Made by a program: the position numbers and the translations under genes
Part shown: positions 1-8,655 of the stretch, in pieces
How positions within the stretch are numbered: position 1 is the stretch's first letter
Layout: the number at the start of each line of letters is the position of its first letter
Notes under the pieces: generated by a model
What the model was told of the DNA's origin: nothing
What the model saw: the letters and a program-made list of their open reading frames with translations, nothing else
The model's database searches: none
Assembly: GCF_015350905.1 (NCBI RefSeq)
Contig: NZ_JADKRZ010000004.1
Coordinates: 263,924 to 327,923, forward strand
DNA length: 64,000 nt
Source: Curtobacterium sp. VKM Ac-2865
GTDB taxonomy: Bacteria > Actinomycetota > Actinomycetes > Actinomycetales > Microbacteriaceae
Direction of reading: 5' to 3'

Positions 1-1032
1 GATGCGGTTCGCGACGAGCTGCGGGTGCTCCAGGTAGTTCGTCGTCACGTCGATGACACCGGGCACCAGGACTGCGCCGTCGGGCAGCGGCAGGTCGCGG
101 AACGCGGGGAACTCGTGCGCGTGGCGCGGGTTGCCGAACGGGATGCTGAAGGACCCGACCTGGGCGCGGTACAGGTGCGGCAGCAGCACGTCGACGGGCA
201 CGTCGTCCTGGTGCGGGCCCTGCCAGTTGCCGTAGCAGACGTGCAGGCGGGTCTGCTCCTTCGGGATGTTGCGGAGCGCGTGGTTCAGGGCGTCGACGTG
301 CAGGTCGACCGCTTGGAGGAACTCCTCGGTGCTGGCGTCGCCGAAGTGGATGACCCGTTCCATCGCCAGGTCAGGAGCGTCCAGTTGGAGGATGTGCCCG
401 CGGGAGACGATCTCCTCGTACTCCACGCGGAGCTGCTCGGCCAGGGCGAAGACGTACTCGCCGTGGTCGGCGTAGTGCGGGTTGGCCTCGTCGAGCAGCA
501 GTGTCGTCGCGACGATGCCGGGCGTCGCGGCGGAGATGAAGGTGCCGGCGGGGGTCCGCCCGGCGGCTGCGTTCCTGGCGAGCTCGCGTTCGAACCCGTC
601 GAGGTCCTCGCGGATGCCGGCGCGTTCCTGGTCGTACTCCAGCAGGCCCTGGGCGAGGGGCGTGTCCCAGACCCGGGCGAACTCGGCGCCCTCGTCGATC
701 TGCTTCGCCTGGAACGCGGCGTACCCCGGGAACTTGACCGAGTCGAGCGTCGGCTTGCGGTGCCCGGTCCCGCCGAAGCCGGTGAGGCGCTCGCGGATGT
801 AGGTCGAGAAGCCCACGCGGGGGACCTCGCCGTCGTTCACCACGTCGAGCCCGGCGTCGAGCTGGGCGTCGACGGTGCGGGCGAGGACGGCGGCCGTCTC
901 CTCGCGGAGCGCAGCCTCGTCGTAGGGCTTGGCCTGGTCGCGCGCCACCAGCAGGGCGCTGAGTTCCGGCGTCCGGGGGAGCGACCCGGTGTGGGTGGTC
1001 AGGATGCGGTCGGTCGAGTTCTGGAGCGGCAC
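1..1032 (-). CDS. Cobalamin-independent methionine synthase (MetE) family methyltransferase, 3' end outside window
   Basis: The 344 residues visible run off the window edge at the C-terminal end. The N-terminus carries HTGSLPR and the later part has LHVCYGNWQGPHQDD, whose H-x-C pair matches the zinc ligands of the MetE/UROD-fold barrel. Proteins with only this C-terminal-type barrel transfer methyl or alkyl groups between thiols and donors. The true substrate here is unknown, and full methionine synthase activity is unlikely because the MetE N-terminal domain is absent. The GTG start at 1032 is preceded by TAGCGT and six bases with no Shine-Dalgarno sequence, which suggests a leaderless transcript. 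It is divergent from an MFS transporter, with an inverted repeat between, so the two may share control. Family call is firm; substrate is not. Confidence 0.85.
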   Translation of the reverse strand, partial: MPLQNSTDRILTTHTGSLPRTPELSALLVARDQAKPYDEAALREETAAVLARTVDAQLDAGLDVVNDGEVPRVGFSTYIRERLTGFGGTGHRKPTLDSVKFPGYAAFQAKQIDEGAEFARVWDTPLAQGLLEYDQERAGIREDLDGFERELARNAAAGRTPAGTFISAATPGIVATTLLLDEANPHYADHGEYVFALAEQLRVEYEEIVSRGHILQLDAPDLAMERVIHFGDASTEEFLQAVDLHVDALNHALRNIPKEQTRLHVCYGNWQGPHQDDVPVDVLLPHLYRAQVGSFSIPFGNPRHAHEFPAFRDLPLPDGAVLVPGVIDVTTNYLEHPQLVANRI

Positions 1033-1056
1033 GCTGCCACGCTACTTGCGGTGCCC

Positions 1057-1086
1057 GCCGTGTGTCGTCGCACGGCGACACACGGC
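1057..1086. promoter_or_regulatory. Inverted repeat in divergent promoter region (candidate operator)
   Basis: Arms GCCGTGTGTCGTCG and CGGCGACACACGGC pair with one mismatch across a 2-bp spacer. The repeat lies between the leaderless start of the MetE-like gene and the MFS gene. The TGTGTC/GACACA core would suit a GntR-family dimer, and a GntR gene lies 1.7 kb away. Assignment to that regulator is inference. Confidence 0.5.
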
Positions 1087-1167
1087 CGTGGACCGGATCG
1101 GCGATCCGGGCGTACGTTCTCCATCTGTGCCGGACCGCGGGGGCCCGGCGGGTGAGGAGCAACCGCG

Positions 1168-2631
1168 ATGACGAGCGCGAGCGGACTGCAGGACGGCCAG
1201 GTCAGGAGCCTGGTCCCGGCACGGATGGACCGACTGCCGTGGACACGGTTCCACTGGAGCATCGTGGTGGGGCTCGGCATCTCCTGGGTCCTCGACGGGC
1301 TCGAGATCCAGATCGTCTCCAACGCGGGCTTCCAGGCGGACCTCGGCCTGTCGACGCAGGAGGTGACGACGCTCGGGACCATCTACCTGTTCGGGCAGGT
1401 GTTCGGCGCGTTGGTCTTCGGACGCATGTCCGACCGACTCGGTCGCCGCAAGCTGTTCATCCTGACCCTGGCGATCTACCTGATCGGTTCCGGCATCGCG
1501 GGCTTCGCGCAGGACTTCTGGTTCCTGGCCGTCTTCCGGTTCATCGCCGGACTCGGCATCGGCGGCGAGTACGCCGCCATCAACTCCGCGATCGACGAGC
1601 TGATCCCGGCGAAGTACCGCGGGCACGTCGACATCGCGATCAACGGCACCTACTGGGGCGGCGCTGCCCTCGGCGCCTTCGCCAACATCTACCTGCTCGA
1701 CACCGCGTACTTCGCGGAGAACATCGGCTGGCGCATCGGGTTCTTCCTCGGCCCGGTGCTCGGCATCGCGATCATCTTCCTGCGTCGGCACATCCCCGAG
1801 AGCCCACGCTGGCTGATGACCCACGGGCGGCAGGAGGAGGCCGAGGCCACCGTCGCGCGGATCGAGGCCGAGGTCGAGCGGGAGTCCGGCAAGCCGTTGG
1901 AGAAGGTCGACGAGTCCAAGGCGATGACGGTCACGCCGATGGACAAGGTCTCGCTGCGGACCGTCGCGAAGGTGTTGATCATGCAGTACCCGAAGCGCAC
2001 CCTCGTCGGCGCGACGATGATGATCACGCAGGCGTTCCTCTACAACGCGATCTTCTTCACGTACGCACTCGTGCTGACGAACTTCTTCGGGCTGAAGACC
2101 TCGGAGACCGCGGTCTACTTCTTCCCGTTCGCGATCGGCAACCTGCTCGGGCCGCTCGTGCTCGGACGGCTGTTCGACACGTGGGGTCGCCGGCAGATGA
2201 TCTTCAGCACGTACCTGATCTCCGGCCTGGTCCTCGCGGTGTCCGCCTTCCTGTTCCAGGCCGACGCGATCAGCGCCACCGTGCAGGTCGTCTTCTGGTG
2301 CATCTCGTTCTTCTTCGCCTCGGCCGGGGCGTCGAGCGCGTACCTGACCGTGAGCGAGATCTTCCCGCTCGAGCTCCGGTCGCAGGCCATCTCGTACTTC
2401 TTCGCGCTGGCGCAGGTCTTCGGGGCGATCGCGCCGACGATCTACGGCGCGCTCATCGGTGACGGGTCGTCCCGGGAGCCGCTCTTCTGGGGCTACCTGC
2501 TCGGCGCGGGGATCATGATCCTCGGCGGCATCGTGGCGTTGATCTTCGGCGTGGACGCTGCCCGGAAGGGCCTCGAGGACGTCACCCAGCCGCTCTCGGT
2601 CATCGCGAAGAAGGAGGAGTCGAAGCGCTGA
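1168..2631 (+). CDS. MFS transporter, metabolite:H+ symporter / sugar-porter type
   Basis: 487-residue integral membrane protein with about 12 hydrophobic segments. Residues 85-95 (GRMSDRLGRRK) are the MFS loop 2-3 signature, and the acidic DGLE near residue 42 in TM1 is typical of aromatic-acid and sugar symporters. A second half-repeat signature, GRLFDTWGRRQ, follows the central cytoplasmic loop. ATG is preceded by GAGGAG at good spacing. It probably imports an organic acid or sugar by proton symport. Divergence from the MetE-like gene and proximity to a GntR regulator suggest one small catabolic unit, but no substrate can be read from sequence. Confidence 0.88.
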   Translation: MTSASGLQDGQVRSLVPARMDRLPWTRFHWSIVVGLGISWVLDGLEIQIVSNAGFQADLGLSTQEVTTLGTIYLFGQVFGALVFGRMSDRLGRRKLFILTLAIYLIGSGIAGFAQDFWFLAVFRFIAGLGIGGEYAAINSAIDELIPAKYRGHVDIAINGTYWGGAALGAFANIYLLDTAYFAENIGWRIGFFLGPVLGIAIIFLRRHIPESPRWLMTHGRQEEAEATVARIEAEVERESGKPLEKVDESKAMTVTPMDKVSLRTVAKVLIMQYPKRTLVGATMMITQAFLYNAIFFTYALVLTNFFGLKTSETAVYFFPFAIGNLLGPLVLGRLFDTWGRRQMIFSTYLISGLVLAVSAFLFQADAISATVQVVFWCISFFFASAGASSAYLTVSEIFPLELRSQAISYFFALAQVFGAIAPTIYGALIGDGSSREPLFWGYLLGAGIMILGGIVALIFGVDAARKGLEDVTQPLSVIAKKEESKR

Positions 2632-2689
2632 CCGGCGATATCCGGAATGTTTAGCGACTGACGATCGATCCTGCAACGCTCTCTCCATC

Positions 2690-2706
2690 GACCCCCGACG
2701 GGGGTC
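2690..2706. terminator. GC-rich hairpin after MFS gene
   Basis: GACCCCC-GAC-GGGGGTC forms a 7-bp perfect stem with a 3-nt loop, 59 nt past the MFS stop. It has no T tract, as is usual in actinobacteria. It may also act in the leader of the GntR gene. Confidence 0.45.
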
Positions 2707-2833
2707 CTGGACGGCGGGAGTGCAGTGATGCAAGACGGGCACCGTGCCCTCCACAGGGCGACGATCGGCGGACTCGTCCACCGATCACGACGGACCACCC
2801 CTGGCGGTGGCCGCCGTGCGTGAAGGTGGCTCC

Positions 2834-3571
2834 ATGGGGTACGACGACACTGTGACGGCACCCACCCCGCAGCCGCGACCGGTGGGGCCGCAGACGGACC
2901 GGGCAGCGATGTCGGGACTCGGCGGCCCCGACCCGCTCGGGGTGCGGCGCAGCCTGCTGCGGGACGCGGTCTTCACCTGGCTGCTCGACCGGATCCTCCG
3001 CGGGGAGTACCGGCGGGGGCAGCGCCTGCGCCTCGACGCCATCGCCGACGACATGCGGGTCTCCCGGACGCCGGTGCGCGAAGCCCTGGTGCCGCTCGAG
3101 TCGCTCCGGCTCGTGTCGGTGCAGCGGTACGTCGGCGTGGTCATCGCGCACTGGTCACTCGACCAGATGCAGGAGCGCATCCGGCTCGGGTGCACGATGC
3201 TCGCGGCACCGCAGATGCCCGGTGCACGGTCGGCCGAGCGCTTCGACCCGTTCTGGATCCGCGACTGCATGACCGAGGCAGGGGCCTTCGTCGAGATCGG
3301 CTCCTGGTTGCTCCGGCGGTCCGGCGCCACGGTCAGTGCCGACTGGCTGGCGGCACAGCGCCCGGTGCTCGACATGTTCTTCACGGACGACGTCGCCGCA
3401 GCGAACGGCATCGACGCCGTGGTCGACCGACGCCATCGTCTCGACCTGGTCGAGCGGGCGCGGGCCGCGGCCGTGCAGGACGACCTCGACGACTGCGCCA
3501 GGGCCGTCCGCGCGCTCGGGGAGTGCCTGATCGCCCTGCCCGACCGCTTCCGATCGGCGGAGTCCGCATGA
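2834..3571 (+). CDS. GntR-family transcriptional regulator
   Basis: The chosen ATG follows GAAGGTGG; a longer in-frame start upstream lacks a ribosome site and adds only low-complexity sequence. The 245-residue product has an N-terminal winged helix: residues around 55-95 read RLDAIADDMRVSRTPVREAL, the classic GntR recognition helix. The C-terminal part is mostly helical, like FCD or related effector domains, though its histidine/aspartate metal ligands are not obvious. It probably controls the MFS gene just upstream and perhaps the MetE-like gene through the inverted repeat at 1057-1086. The ligand is unknown. Confidence 0.8.
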   Translation: MGYDDTVTAPTPQPRPVGPQTDRAAMSGLGGPDPLGVRRSLLRDAVFTWLLDRILRGEYRRGQRLRLDAIADDMRVSRTPVREALVPLESLRLVSVQRYVGVVIAHWSLDQMQERIRLGCTMLAAPQMPGARSAERFDPFWIRDCMTEAGAFVEIGSWLLRRSGATVSADWLAAQRPVLDMFFTDDVAAANGIDAVVDRRHRLDLVERARAAAVQDDLDDCARAVRALGECLIALPDRFRSAESA

Positions 3572-3754
3572 CGTCGTGATGCCGACCCGGTGACGCGGTG
3601 GTGGGGGCATCGCGGGCGCTGATCCGCTCGCGCTCGCGGTGGCCCCCGAACGAGGCACGCCGAGCCGCCCCGGGTCCCCGGCAGCACGCACCCGCTCGGG
3701 TATCGTCCCCCGGCGAGCGGCCCGTGCCCGGGGCTGCTCGGAGGGAGCCCGCCC

Positions 3755-5038
3755 GTGACCGATCCCGACGGTCCACAGTCCGCCTTCGACGACGTCCTCG
3801 ACCCGAGACGCCGTCCGTCCGTCGTCTCCGGCCCCGGGTTCCGCGTCAGCGGAGCACGGCACGGCCGAGGTCGCCGCGACCTCGGCATCAGTCGACTCGT
3901 CAGCGGTGTCGGCATCGCGGCGGCGGTCGCCGTGATGAGTGCCACGTCGCTCTCCGCCTACGCGGCGTACGACGTGGGCCACGGGTTCCAGCAGCGCGCG
4001 GTCGACGTCGGCAGTGGCGCGGCATCGACCGAGGGGGCCTTCAACGTGCTGGCGATCGGCGCAGACAACGACCCGTCCCAGGGGACCGCCTACGGCGACC
4101 GCGGCGCCACGCTCAACGACTCGAACGTGCTGCTGCACGTCTCGGCCGACCACACCCACGCGGTCGCGATCAGCTTCCCGCGGGACCTGGTCCTCGACCA
4201 GCCGGCGTGCAGCGGTGCGCCAGCGGTGCAGGACACCCCGCTCAACCAGGCGTACGGCCGCGGCGGGATGGACTGCGTCGTCTCGACGATCGAGCACGCC
4301 ACCGGGATGGACGTGCCCTACGCGGCCCAGGTCAGCTTCGCCGGGGTGATCCGGATGTCGGACGCCGTCGGCGGGGTGCCCGTGTGCGTGACGGACGCAG
4401 TCGACGACCCCTACACCGGGCTGCAGCTCGCGGCGGGGGAGCACACCGTCTCGGGGAAGACCGCCCTCGCGTTCCTCCGCGACCGGCACGGTGTCGGCGA
4501 CGGCAGCGACCTCTCCCGGATCTCGAGCCTGCAGCAGTTCCTGTCCTCGCTGCTCCGCAAGGTCAAGCACGAGGGCACGCTCGGCGACCCCGCGAAGCTG
4601 TACGGCCTGGCGAAGGCCGCGTCGCAGAACATCACCCTGTCCACCTCGCTCGCAAAGCCCTCGACGATGGTCGACATCGCCCGCGCGTTCGAGGGCATCG
4701 ACCTCGGCGACATCACCTTCGTGCAGTACCCGGGCAGCGTCGACGACCCCGCCTTCCCCGGCAAGGTCGTCCCCGACCGGGCGACCGCCGACCGGCTGAT
4801 CCGCGCGGTCCGTGCTGATCGTCCGTTCAGCCTCGACGCCGGCGCCACCGGACGCGGTGCGACCGAGGAGGCTCCCGCGGTCGGGACGGACGCCCCCGCA
4901 GCGGCACCAGCGCCCTCGGAGCGCACAGCGACGGCTCCCCGTGCGCCGTCGACCCCCTCGGCGACACCGCGCGAGATGTCCGGCGTGACCGGGCAGACGG
5001 CGGCGCAGAAGACCTGCGCGGTGGCCGCCGGCGGATGA
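3755..5038 (+). CDS. LytR-CpsA-Psr (LCP) family cell-wall polymer ligase
   Basis: A 427-residue protein with a short cytoplasmic N-terminus, one TM segment near residues 48-70 and an extracellular LCP domain. Family features are visible: FNVLAIGADND at the domain start, LLHVSADHTHAVAISFPRDL with the conserved PRD arginine/aspartate pair, and ALAFLRDRHGVGDGSDLSRI. LCP enzymes move glycopolymers from lipid carriers onto peptidoglycan. The C-terminus is a Pro/Ala/Ser-rich linker followed by QTAAQKTCAVAAGG, similar to the end of the next gene. GTG start has GGAGGG upstream. The two adjacent LCP genes look like a tandem duplication and are separated by about 100 bp. Confidence 0.9.
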   Translation: MTDPDGPQSAFDDVLDPRRRPSVVSGPGFRVSGARHGRGRRDLGISRLVSGVGIAAAVAVMSATSLSAYAAYDVGHGFQQRAVDVGSGAASTEGAFNVLAIGADNDPSQGTAYGDRGATLNDSNVLLHVSADHTHAVAISFPRDLVLDQPACSGAPAVQDTPLNQAYGRGGMDCVVSTIEHATGMDVPYAAQVSFAGVIRMSDAVGGVPVCVTDAVDDPYTGLQLAAGEHTVSGKTALAFLRDRHGVGDGSDLSRISSLQQFLSSLLRKVKHEGTLGDPAKLYGLAKAASQNITLSTSLAKPSTMVDIARAFEGIDLGDITFVQYPGSVDDPAFPGKVVPDRATADRLIRAVRADRPFSLDAGATGRGATEEAPAVGTDAPAAAPAPSERTATAPRAPSTPSATPREMSGVTGQTAAQKTCAVAAGG

Positions 5039-5135
5039 CCTGGGGCGACCGGCCGCCGTCGGCGCACACGGAACCGCAAGACGGGCCTGTGGCAGGCTGT
5101 CCCGGTTGCCGAGTCCGCCGACGACAGGAGTGCCC

Positions 5136-6491
5136 GTGAACGACGTCCGCGACCGATCCCACCGCCTGAACCGGGTGGACGGGATCGCCCGACACGGACG
5201 CCTCCGTCGACACCGGCCGCTCGGCACCGCCGTCAAGGTGCTCTCCGGCGTGGTGGCCGTCGCGCTCGTCAGCACGGCGTCCGTCACCGCGATCGCGGCG
5301 AAGCAGGTCACCGACGACTTCGGCGAGGGTGTGCGCATCCAGGGACAGTCCGCGGCACCCCGGCCGCAGCAGCAGGCCGGTCCGACGCTCAGTGCCTTCG
5401 AGGGCGGGTTCACGATGCTCGTCGTCGGGACCGACAACGACCCCGAGCAGGGCACCCAGTACGGGGAGCGCGACGCGACCCTCAACGACGTCAACATCCT
5501 GCTGCACGTGTCCGCGGACCACACGAACGCCACCGCCGTCAGCATCCCTCGTGACCTGGTCACGCCGATCCCGGCGTGCGCGAAGCCCGACGGGTCCGGT
5601 TCGACGCCGGCCATGGCTGCCGAACCGATCAACGAGGCGTGGGGCGAGGGTGGGCTGAACTGCGTGGTGCAGACCGTGCAGGGACTCACCGGCCTCGACG
5701 TGCAGTACTCGGCGGCCGTGTCGTTCAACGGCGTCATCGAGATGTCGAACGCGATCGGCGGCGTGCCGGTCTGCGTCGCCTCGCCGATCCACGACCGCTA
5801 CACCGGCCTCGACCTTCCGGCGGGGACGACGACGCTGCAGGGGTCGCAGGCGCTCGAGTTCCTCCGCACGCGACACGGAGTCGGCGACGGGTCGGACCTC
5901 GGACGGATCTCGAGCCAGCAGGTCTTCCTGTCATCGCTGCTCCGCACGGTGAAGGCGAACAGCACGCTGACCTCGCCACCGACGCTGTACAAACTGGCTC
6001 GCGCCGCGGCGTCGAACATGCAGCTGTCCGAGAGCCTGAACGACCCGCGCACCCTGGTCGGGATGGGTCGGGCGCTGCAGGACCTGCCGCTCGACCAGGT
6101 GAACTTCGTGCAGTACCCGGGGACGACCGGCGGCACGGGCGTCTACGAGGGCAAGGTGCAGCCCACGACGGAGCTGGCCGACGAGCTCTTCACCCGCATC
6201 AAGGCGGACGAGTCGTTCTCGCTCGGGGCGGGCAGCACGGGGATCGGCTCCGAGTCGGCCCCCGCCACCCCGAGTCCAGCGGCAGGGGCACCCGCGGCGC
6301 AGACCCCGAGCGCGCAGACCCCGAGCACCCAGAGCCCGGCCGCGCAGACCCCAGCGGCACCGGCCCCAGCAGCACCCGGGACCCCGGCGGCTTCCGGCAC
6401 GCCGTCCGCTCCCGCCACCGCCGACACGCTCGACGGCCTGCAGGGGCAGTCGGCCGCGCAGCAGACCTGCTCGAAGGCCTTCGGCTCGTAG
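5136..6491 (+). CDS. LCP-family cell-wall polymer ligase, paralogue of the preceding gene
   Basis: The GTG at 5136 sits 5-6 nt after ACAGGAG; another in-frame GTG at 5130 overlaps that site and is less likely. The product has about 451 residues: a TM anchor near 30-55, the LCP domain (FTMLVVGTDND; VSIPRDLV; LEFLRTRHGVGDGSDL), then a long Ala/Pro/Gln/Ser tail with imperfect SAQTP repeats, ending GQSAAQQTCSKAFGS. That C-terminal block with one cysteine is shared with the upstream paralogue, so it may be functional. Likely role is attaching teichoic-acid-like or capsular polymer to peptidoglycan outside the membrane. Confidence 0.9.
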   Translation: MNDVRDRSHRLNRVDGIARHGRLRRHRPLGTAVKVLSGVVAVALVSTASVTAIAAKQVTDDFGEGVRIQGQSAAPRPQQQAGPTLSAFEGGFTMLVVGTDNDPEQGTQYGERDATLNDVNILLHVSADHTNATAVSIPRDLVTPIPACAKPDGSGSTPAMAAEPINEAWGEGGLNCVVQTVQGLTGLDVQYSAAVSFNGVIEMSNAIGGVPVCVASPIHDRYTGLDLPAGTTTLQGSQALEFLRTRHGVGDGSDLGRISSQQVFLSSLLRTVKANSTLTSPPTLYKLARAAASNMQLSESLNDPRTLVGMGRALQDLPLDQVNFVQYPGTTGGTGVYEGKVQPTTELADELFTRIKADESFSLGAGSTGIGSESAPATPSPAAGAPAAQTPSAQTPSTQSPAAQTPAAPAPAAPGTPAASGTPSAPATADTLDGLQGQSAAQQTCSKAFGS

Positions 6492-6519
6492 CGAGTGAGC
6501 ACCCGCCCCGGAACGCGGA

Positions 6520-6551
6520 AGCGGGGACGCGGCCTGGGCCACGTCCCCGCT
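6520..6551 (+). terminator. Hairpin terminator after second LCP gene
   Basis: AGCGGGGACG pairs perfectly with CGTCCCCGCT, with an inner GGCC/GGCC pair, 29 nt after the stop. The rest of the 327-bp gap up to the tRNA (6492-6818) holds no convincing gene; only this hairpin and the tRNA promoter were recognised. Confidence 0.7.
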
Positions 6552-6787
6552 CCGGTCACTCCACGACGGCTGCCGGACATCGGGGGAGCCGTGCCGGGTC
6601 GAGGAGTGCTGCTGCGTGCTGTGTCGCGACGACGGGGACGAGCCCCGGAATGTGATGCCGCGTCTGGACGAGACTAACGACCGGGGTACGCCCCGACAAG
6701 ACCAATGCGTCCCCACTTCGGGGGACCGGTCGTGCCGGTGCGGATTCCGGCTCGGCACGTGGGGTCGAGCGGCCCCGTGTCCTCCTG

Positions 6788-6793
6788 TATGGT
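6788..6793 (+). promoter_or_regulatory. -10 element of tRNA-Ser gene
   Basis: TATGGT lies 25 nt before the mature 5' end of the tRNA. The -35 region is weak (TCGAGC at 17-bp spacing). Confidence 0.5.
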
Positions 6794-6818
6794 GGTGTGT
6801 GCGTCCGCGAGGGCGCAT

Positions 6819-6907
6819 GGAGACGTCGCATAGTCCGGCCGAGTGCACCACCCTGCTAAGGTGGAGTCCCCTTTAGGGGACCGAGGGTTCAAATCCCTCC
6901 GTCTCCG
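6819..6907 (+). tRNA. tRNA-Ser (anticodon GCU)
   Basis: GGAGACG pairs with CGTCTCC to form the acceptor stem, followed by a G discriminator. The anticodon stem CCACC/GGTGG encloses the loop CTGCTAA, giving anticodon GCT for AGC/AGU codons. A long variable arm (GTCCCC/GGGGAC) marks it as a class II serine tRNA. The T-arm has GGTTCAAAT. No CCA is encoded. Confidence 0.95.
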
Positions 6908-6916
6908 CACTCGCAG

Positions 6917-6947
6917 AAACGCCCCCGTCACGTCGACGGGGGCGTTT
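6917..6947. terminator. Strong bidirectional terminator after tRNA-Ser
   Basis: AAACGCCCCCGTC and GACGGGGGCGTTT form a perfect 13-bp stem with a 5-nt loop, ending in TTT on both strands. It serves the tRNA and the convergent small gene. Confidence 0.85.
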
Positions 6948-6967
6948 CCATGTCGCGGACGGGCGGA

Positions 6968-7180
6968 TCAGCCCGCGGTCGAGTCGATCCAGCGCATCCA
7001 GCCCTCGAGCTGCGCCTTCGCGCTGTCGAGCGTGCTGTGCTGCCCGTTGACCTCGCCGCCCGTGGAGTGCACGGAGTAGCGGTCCGACCACGAGACGACG
7101 CCGACCAGGTCCGCCCCGGAGGAACCTTCCCAGCGGCCGTTGGAGGTCTCGGTCCAGAGGATGCCGTCGTGGAGGCTCAT
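6968..7180 (-). CDS. Small protein of unknown function
   Basis: Seventy residues beginning MSLHDGILWTETSN and rich in aromatic and polar residues (GRWEG, SWSDRYSVHS, EGWMRWIDS). GAGGTG lies 7 nt before the ATG at 7180; a longer in-frame start at 7204 has no ribosome site. No signal peptide or TM segment. I do not recognise the family. The pattern of alternating strands plus a C-terminal helix (LDSAKAQLEGWMRWI) recalls other short actinobacterial proteins such as the one at 43625, but the two are not clearly related. It converges on tRNA-Ser. Confidence 0.6.
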   Translation of the reverse strand: MSLHDGILWTETSNGRWEGSSGADLVGVVSWSDRYSVHSTGGEVNGQHSTLDSAKAQLEGWMRWIDSTAG

Positions 7181-7385
7181 CGCGTGCACCTCGGCACGGA
7201 CCATGCGGAGCGACCGCAGCACAGCAGGGCCGTCACGGTCCCGACGGGGACGGCGTGGCTGCGAGTGCGGGTGCGCGGTGACTGCATGGGGGCTTCCGGT
7301 CGGGCTGCGGACGATGAGATCGTTCCGGCGGCCGGGGTCCTGGGTCACCTGGCACTGACGGTAGTCGCCGCACATCCACGACGCA

Positions 7386-7434
7386 CAGGCGACTGACATC
7401 ACGCCAGGCGACCGACGTCGCGCCAGGCGACCGA
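7386..7434. repeat. Short tandem repeat, period 19 bp
   Basis: AGGCGACYGAC occurs at 7386, 7405 and 7424 with near-identical spacers. It lies just upstream of the GH18 gene promoter. Confidence 0.6.
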
Positions 7435-7467
7435 CACACGGACGATCGACACCGCTACCGTGACGAC

Positions 7468-8475
7468 GTGTCCCGCCGCGCCGTCCTGCTGTCCTCCGCC
7501 GTCGTCCTCGTCGCCGTCGTGCTCGGCGGAGCCGTGGTCGCCCACGCGCGGACCGGTCACACGCTGGCGGTCGAGGCCTACACCGAACCCGGCGGGCCTG
7601 CCACCGCGCGGGTGTCGGCCGCGGCGCCGCACGTCGCCACGATCGGCATCGACGGCGTCACGATCGCCGAGGACGGCCGCGCGCTGAACGCCCCACCGGA
7701 GGGCATCGCCGCACTGGCCCGGACGGCGACCCGACGCGGGGCCGCCACCGAGCTCCTGGTCAGCAACTACTCCTCGGCGATCGGGGACTTCTCGCCGCGC
7801 ATCGGGACGGCACTGCTCGGCTCGGCGGTGAACCGGGAGCGGGTCGCCGGCGACGTCGCGCGTCTCGCGGCACGCACCGGCATGGACGGCGTGCAGATCG
7901 ACCTCGAGTCGCTGCGGGCCCGTGACCGACCGGGGCTGGTCGCGTTCGCCGCGGCGGTGCGGTCCGCGGTGCACGAGCAGCTCGGGTCGGAGGCGTCGGT
8001 GTCGATGGCCGTGATGGCCTCGACCGACGCGGCCGGGTTCCACGACACCGGCTACGACCTCCGCGGGCTGACGGAGCACGTCGACCGCTTCGTGCTCATG
8101 ACCTACGACCAGCACGGCCCGTGGAGCGGCCCGGGCACGGTCGGTGCGCTGCCGTGGGCGACGACGGTGGTGCGTGCGGCGGAGCGGCAGGGGGTGCGGT
8201 CCTCGACGGTCGACCTCGGCGTCGCCGGGTACGGCTACGGCTGGGGCGGCGACGACGCGGACGCGCAGCTCACACCGTCCGCCGCCGCACGGGCAGCGGG
8301 GGAGCGCGCGCGGTGGTCCGACCGAGACGGCGAGTGGTCGGCACGGCTCGACGACGGGCGCGTCCTGCACTGGTCGGACGCCCGGTCCTACGCCGCCCGG
8401 ACGGCGCTGGCGCGGCAGCTCGGGCTGCACGGTGTCGCGATGTGGTCCCTGAACACGATGGCGCTGCCGCGCTGA
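7468..8475 (+). CDS. Exported glycoside hydrolase family 18-like protein
   Basis: 335 residues. The N-terminus is a signal peptide or anchor (RRAVLLSSAVVLVAVVLGG). The barrel carries GMDGVQIDLES at about 138-148, the GH18 strand-4 signature, with D145 and the acid catalyst E147 in place. FVLMTYDQHGPW is the typical strand 6, and VAMWSLNTMALPR closes the barrel. Most similar in style to YaaH-type peptidoglycan or chitin-oligomer enzymes, without LysM repeats. Substrate could be chitin-like or peptidoglycan glycan. GTG start with TACCGT six bases before it and no Shine-Dalgarno sequence indicates a leaderless mRNA. Confidence 0.82.
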   Translation: MSRRAVLLSSAVVLVAVVLGGAVVAHARTGHTLAVEAYTEPGGPATARVSAAAPHVATIGIDGVTIAEDGRALNAPPEGIAALARTATRRGAATELLVSNYSSAIGDFSPRIGTALLGSAVNRERVAGDVARLAARTGMDGVQIDLESLRARDRPGLVAFAAAVRSAVHEQLGSEASVSMAVMASTDAAGFHDTGYDLRGLTEHVDRFVLMTYDQHGPWSGPGTVGALPWATTVVRAAERQGVRSSTVDLGVAGYGYGWGGDDADAQLTPSAAARAAGERARWSDRDGEWSARLDDGRVLHWSDARSYAARTALARQLGLHGVAMWSLNTMALPR

Positions 8476-8495
8476 GGGCGCACGGAGTGCGCACA

Positions 8496-8557
8496 CCGGA
8501 CTGGAGGCGCGGCGCACCGCAGCCGGTCTGCGCACGTGATCCGGGCCTCCAGTCCGG
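8496..8557 (+). terminator. Terminator-like inverted repeat after GH18 gene
   Basis: CCGGACTGGAGGC and GCCTCCAGTCCGG are perfect 13-bp arms around a 36-nt loop. This is one of several intergenic GGAGGC/GCCTCC palindromes in the window. Confidence 0.55.
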
Positions 8558-8580
8558 CGCCCGTCCGTGATCCGCAGGTC

Positions 8581-8623
8581 GGTGACACATCCCCCGGTCC
8601 CTGTCACCGGGCCGATGTAGCAT
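8581..8623 (+). promoter_or_regulatory. Promoter region of MoxR operon with inverted repeat
   Basis: GGTGACA and TGTCACC are 7-bp arms 14 bp apart (8581-8608), followed by a -10-like TAGCAT at 8618-8623. No clear -35 box. The repeat could be an operator; the regulator is unknown. Confidence 0.4.
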
Positions 8624-8655
8624 GCGCGGACATCCCCAACTCCGAGGAGACCTGC

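Noticed and set aside
2744..2833. Longer N-terminus for the GntR protein
   Set aside because: No ribosome site at 2744; the ATG at 2834 follows GAAGGTGG.
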